A stretch of DNA of 8,588 nt from CAIKZJ01 sp041675325 (GTDB taxonomy: Bacteria > Bacteroidota > Ignavibacteria > Tepidaquicellales > Tepidaquicellaceae): contig JBAYUG010000107.1 in the NCBI GenBank assembly GCA_041675325.1, positions 1-8,588 of the forward strand, given 5' to 3'. The notes beneath the pieces are model-generated. The model ran no database searches and had not been told where the DNA came from. It saw only the letters and a list, made by a program, of their open reading frames with translations. Shown piece after piece: positions 6,369 to 8,588 of the stretch. The position numbers and the translations under genes were made by a program. Position 1 is the stretch's first letter. Each line of letters starts with the position of its first letter.

Positions 6369-8588
6369 ATGAAACAGAAATTTACTACCCTGGTTCCTAT
6401 GTTTATTATTTTTGCATTACTTGTTGGTTTTATGAATACTAATGGAAATGACCCAAAAAAGGGTAAACAAAATACTGATCCGAAATTGGTAAGTTACACT
6501 TTTACACCGCCAATTGAATACCGTTCACCAAATGCAATTCTGAAATTTGTTGACAGTTTAGATGGTGATAATACTATTGCCGGTTTAGAAGCAAGAGGGT
6601 ACAAGACATATTTCCGAGGTACCCCTCCTGCAGGAACAAGCGTAGTATGGTATCAGGGAACACCGACTTCCATCGGATATCCTGCATTTAACGGTCCAAC
6701 AACAGGATTTGTTCAATCAGATTACAACTCTATTGTAGCCGGTAATATTGATAACTGGTTAGTATTACCCAAATTTAATATCAGTACTGGTGATTCATTA
6801 TACTTTTACTCAGGGTCTTATAACAGTACCGCTTATCCTGATTCTATCAGAGTAATGTATTCAGCAGCAGGTGATTCGCTACCGGAAGCGACAAGCTGGG
6901 TTGAGCTTGGAAGATTCAGATTAACAAGTTATATGCCGAATTCAATAGTTCCATGGGCTGAAAACGGATTCAGAGCTCCTTCAAGCGGAACAGGTAGATT
7001 TGCAATTCGTTATTGCGTTTTTGATGGAGGTCCAAACGGTGCAAACAGCAGTACCATAAGTGTAGATTATATACGAGTTATAAGTTCAGCTGCTTATCCG
7101 CTAAATGCATTTAATTTACTTACTCCGAGTGCAGGAGTAACTATAACATCAATAAATGGAAGTACTACACCTGTTTCAATAACATGGGATACTTCAGCAA
7201 CAGGTGCAACCTATAAATGGAAATACACAAGTACTTCAGGTCCATCGAGATCATTAACAATTCCTGTTGGAACAAATTCGATTAGTTCAACTTTGGGAGC
7301 ATTGGACGGAATATTAGCTGGAATAGGTTTGAATCCCGGAGATTCTACAATTGGGCAATGGGATGTTTGGGCATTTAAATCACCAGCAGCAACAGGACCT
7401 GATTCATTAAAATCAACAAATGGTCCGAGAACAATTACTTTGAAAAGACAGAAACCACCTCTTACAGCCTTTAGTTTGGTATCTCCTATTTCCGGAACAT
7501 CGATAACAACAGCCGGTGGTAGTACTACACCTATAAACATCAACTGGACTAAATCAGGTGCCGGAACAACATATAAATGGTTCTATGCTACTCCTAATTT
7601 CACGAATCCTGGAAATATTAAGATGCGTCTTCCAGCAGATAATTCAGGACTGGATACTACATTAACCACAACATCAGGTGCCATCGATGCATTGATTGCA
7701 GGTTTTGTTAACATGGGAGATTCAACAGTTGGACAGTGGAGAGTTTACGCATATAGCGGTAATGACTCATTAGCTTCTGCACAGACGAATAACATCACAT
7801 TTAAACGTGCAAAGGTAATAACAATAGGATCAGGAACGACATCGAGCAACTTCCCGTTCACGACATACTGGAAAGACGGAAGAACACAGTATTTGTATTT
7901 GGCTTCTGAGCTTGCAGGAACAGGTACACCTGCATACATTACAAATATTGCATTTGATGTATTAACAGTTGGTGCCCCTGCAATGACTGATATGACTGTT
8001 TCATTTAAGAACACAACTGAAACAAGTTTGACCACGTTTGTAAATGACGGACTTGTTGTAGCCCGCACACCTTCTACTTATGCACCGACAGGACCCGGAT
8101 GGAATGTAGTCACTATGACAACGCCTTTTGCTTACACACCTGGACAGAATTTATTAATTGATATATGTTACAATAACACGACTTACACTTCCTACTCTAC
8201 CGTAAAATGCGATGCAACGGTACCAGGAACATGGTGGGGAAGATACAATGACCTGACAGAACCAAACGGCGGATGCGGTTATACTGCATGGACGCTGACA
8301 ACAGGACCTGTCGGAAGAGCAAACACACAGTTCACATTCTCATCGGTAACAGGCATTAATCAGAATACTACTGAAATTCCGAACGTTTATTCATTGAGCC
8401 AGAACTATCCGAATCCGTTTAATCCTACAACGAAGATTAACTTTGCACTACCAAAGCAAGGTCTTGTCACGTTGAAGATTTATGACGTACTCGGAAGAGA
8501 AGTAAGAACTCTTGTAAATGAAGTTAAAGCAGCCGGAAGCTATACAGTTGATTTCAACGCTTCAGAATTCTCAAGCGGTGTTTACTTC
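6369..8588 (+). CDS. T9SS-secreted multidomain protein, 3' end cut by the window
   Basis: The frame stays open for 740 codons from the ATG to the window edge; by comparison with the first cargo protein about 18 residues and the stop are missing. Layout: hydrophobic signal segment (about 5-22); a choice-of-anchor-J-like beta domain (about 44-240), with VDSLDGDNT, IDNWLVLPKFNI and RFAIRYCVFDG followed by SVDYIRVI. Two tandem SusE-like or Ig-like domains of about 117 residues follow (247-363 and 366-482), both with AF-x-L-x(1)-P, GSTTP, YKW and GDSTxGQW. A module with three cysteines (600, 614, 636) spans about 485-656, and the sorting domain starts near 670 (YPNPFNPTTKI 680-690). The domains suggest a surface adhesion or carbohydrate-binding role, which is inference; no catalytic motif is visible. 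The start is supported by AAGGAG 5 nt upstream and by the signal peptide. Confidence 0.88.
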   Translation, partial: MKQKFTTLVPMFIIFALLVGFMNTNGNDPKKGKQNTDPKLVSYTFTPPIEYRSPNAILKFVDSLDGDNTIAGLEARGYKTYFRGTPPAGTSVVWYQGTPTSIGYPAFNGPTTGFVQSDYNSIVAGNIDNWLVLPKFNISTGDSLYFYSGSYNSTAYPDSIRVMYSAAGDSLPEATSWVELGRFRLTSYMPNSIVPWAENGFRAPSSGTGRFAIRYCVFDGGPNGANSSTISVDYIRVISSAAYPLNAFNLLTPSAGVTITSINGSTTPVSITWDTSATGATYKWKYTSTSGPSRSLTIPVGTNSISSTLGALDGILAGIGLNPGDSTIGQWDVWAFKSPAATGPDSLKSTNGPRTITLKRQKPPLTAFSLVSPISGTSITTAGGSTTPININWTKSGAGTTYKWFYATPNFTNPGNIKMRLPADNSGLDTTLTTTSGAIDALIAGFVNMGDSTVGQWRVYAYSGNDSLASAQTNNITFKRAKVITIGSGTTSSNFPFTTYWKDGRTQYLYLASELAGTGTPAYITNIAFDVLTVGAPAMTDMTVSFKNTTETSLTTFVNDGLVVARTPSTYAPTGPGWNVVTMTTPFAYTPGQNLLIDICYNNTTYTSYSTVKCDATVPGTWWGRYNDLTEPNGGCGYTAWTLTTGPVGRANTQFTFSSVTGINQNTTEIPNVYSLSQNYPNPFNPTTKINFALPKQGLVTLKIYDVLGREVRTLVNEVKAAGSYTVDFNASEFSSGVYF
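8388..8588 (+). repeat. sorting-domain DNA cassette, copy 2
   Basis: Second copy of the 201-nt cassette at 5777-5977, with 197 of 201 positions the same by eye. Three of the four changes are silent and one gives Ile to Val (DILGRE versus DVLGRE). The last 101 nt are identical up to the window edge, so the true repeat is longer than seen. Confidence 0.93.

Noticed and set aside
7211..8068. Two minus-strand frames of about 107-110 codons inside the second cargo gene
   Set aside because: They are antisense shadows; the plus strand encodes recognisable domains across the whole interval.
5777..8588. The repeated cassette as a mobile element or CRISPR-like repeat
   Set aside because: Both copies are in-frame coding DNA for the same sorting domain, with no terminal repeats, transposase or regular spacing.

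Overview
The window looks like chromosomal DNA from an AT-rich member of the Bacteroidota/Ignavibacteria side of the tree. The main evidence is two secreted proteins ending in a type IX secretion system (T9SS) C-terminal sorting domain with the YPNPFNPTTKI motif, a form common in Ignavibacteria and relatives. Most starts lack a Shine-Dalgarno sequence, and some upstream regions carry a TAnnTTTG-like promoter element, both typical of the phylum. The class-level assignment is inference.

Region 1-282 holds no convincing gene. Positions 283-3361 are a tightly packed minus-strand cluster, read from right to left: a small uncharacterised exported protein, a membrane-anchored LytR_C-domain protein, the ribosome silencing factor RsfS, the vitamin B6 enzyme PdxA, and an FtsE-type ABC ATPase. 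Three of the four junctions overlap or abut (TAATG between the LytR_C gene and rsfS, about 6 nt between rsfS and pdxA, ATGA between pdxA and ftsE) and the fourth is 30 nt, so one transcript is likely. The products are mostly housekeeping functions (ribosome hibernation, PLP synthesis, cell division or envelope) with no obvious shared pathway.

Region 3362-3694 is a divergent, AT-rich intergenic spacer with candidate promoters for both directions. On the plus strand, 3695-6034 encodes a 779-residue T9SS cargo protein: signal peptide, propeller-like repeats, two Ig-like domains, a cysteine-containing module and the sorting domain. A very clear intrinsic terminator follows at 6072-6107. After a second spacer with a 9-bp hairpin comes another T9SS cargo gene (6369 to the window end, truncated on the right): signal peptide, choice-of-anchor-J-like domain, two tandem SusE-like beta domains, the same cysteine-containing module and the same sorting domain.

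The most interesting signal is the contrast inside the shared 3' part of the two cargo genes. The sorting-domain DNA is nearly identical (4 differences in 201 nt by eye, the last 101 nt identical). The module just upstream is equally conserved as protein over its core but has many synonymous changes. This points to recent homogenisation or shuffling of the sorting-domain cassette. I found no CRISPR array, tRNA, rRNA, insertion sequence, prophage or defence system.
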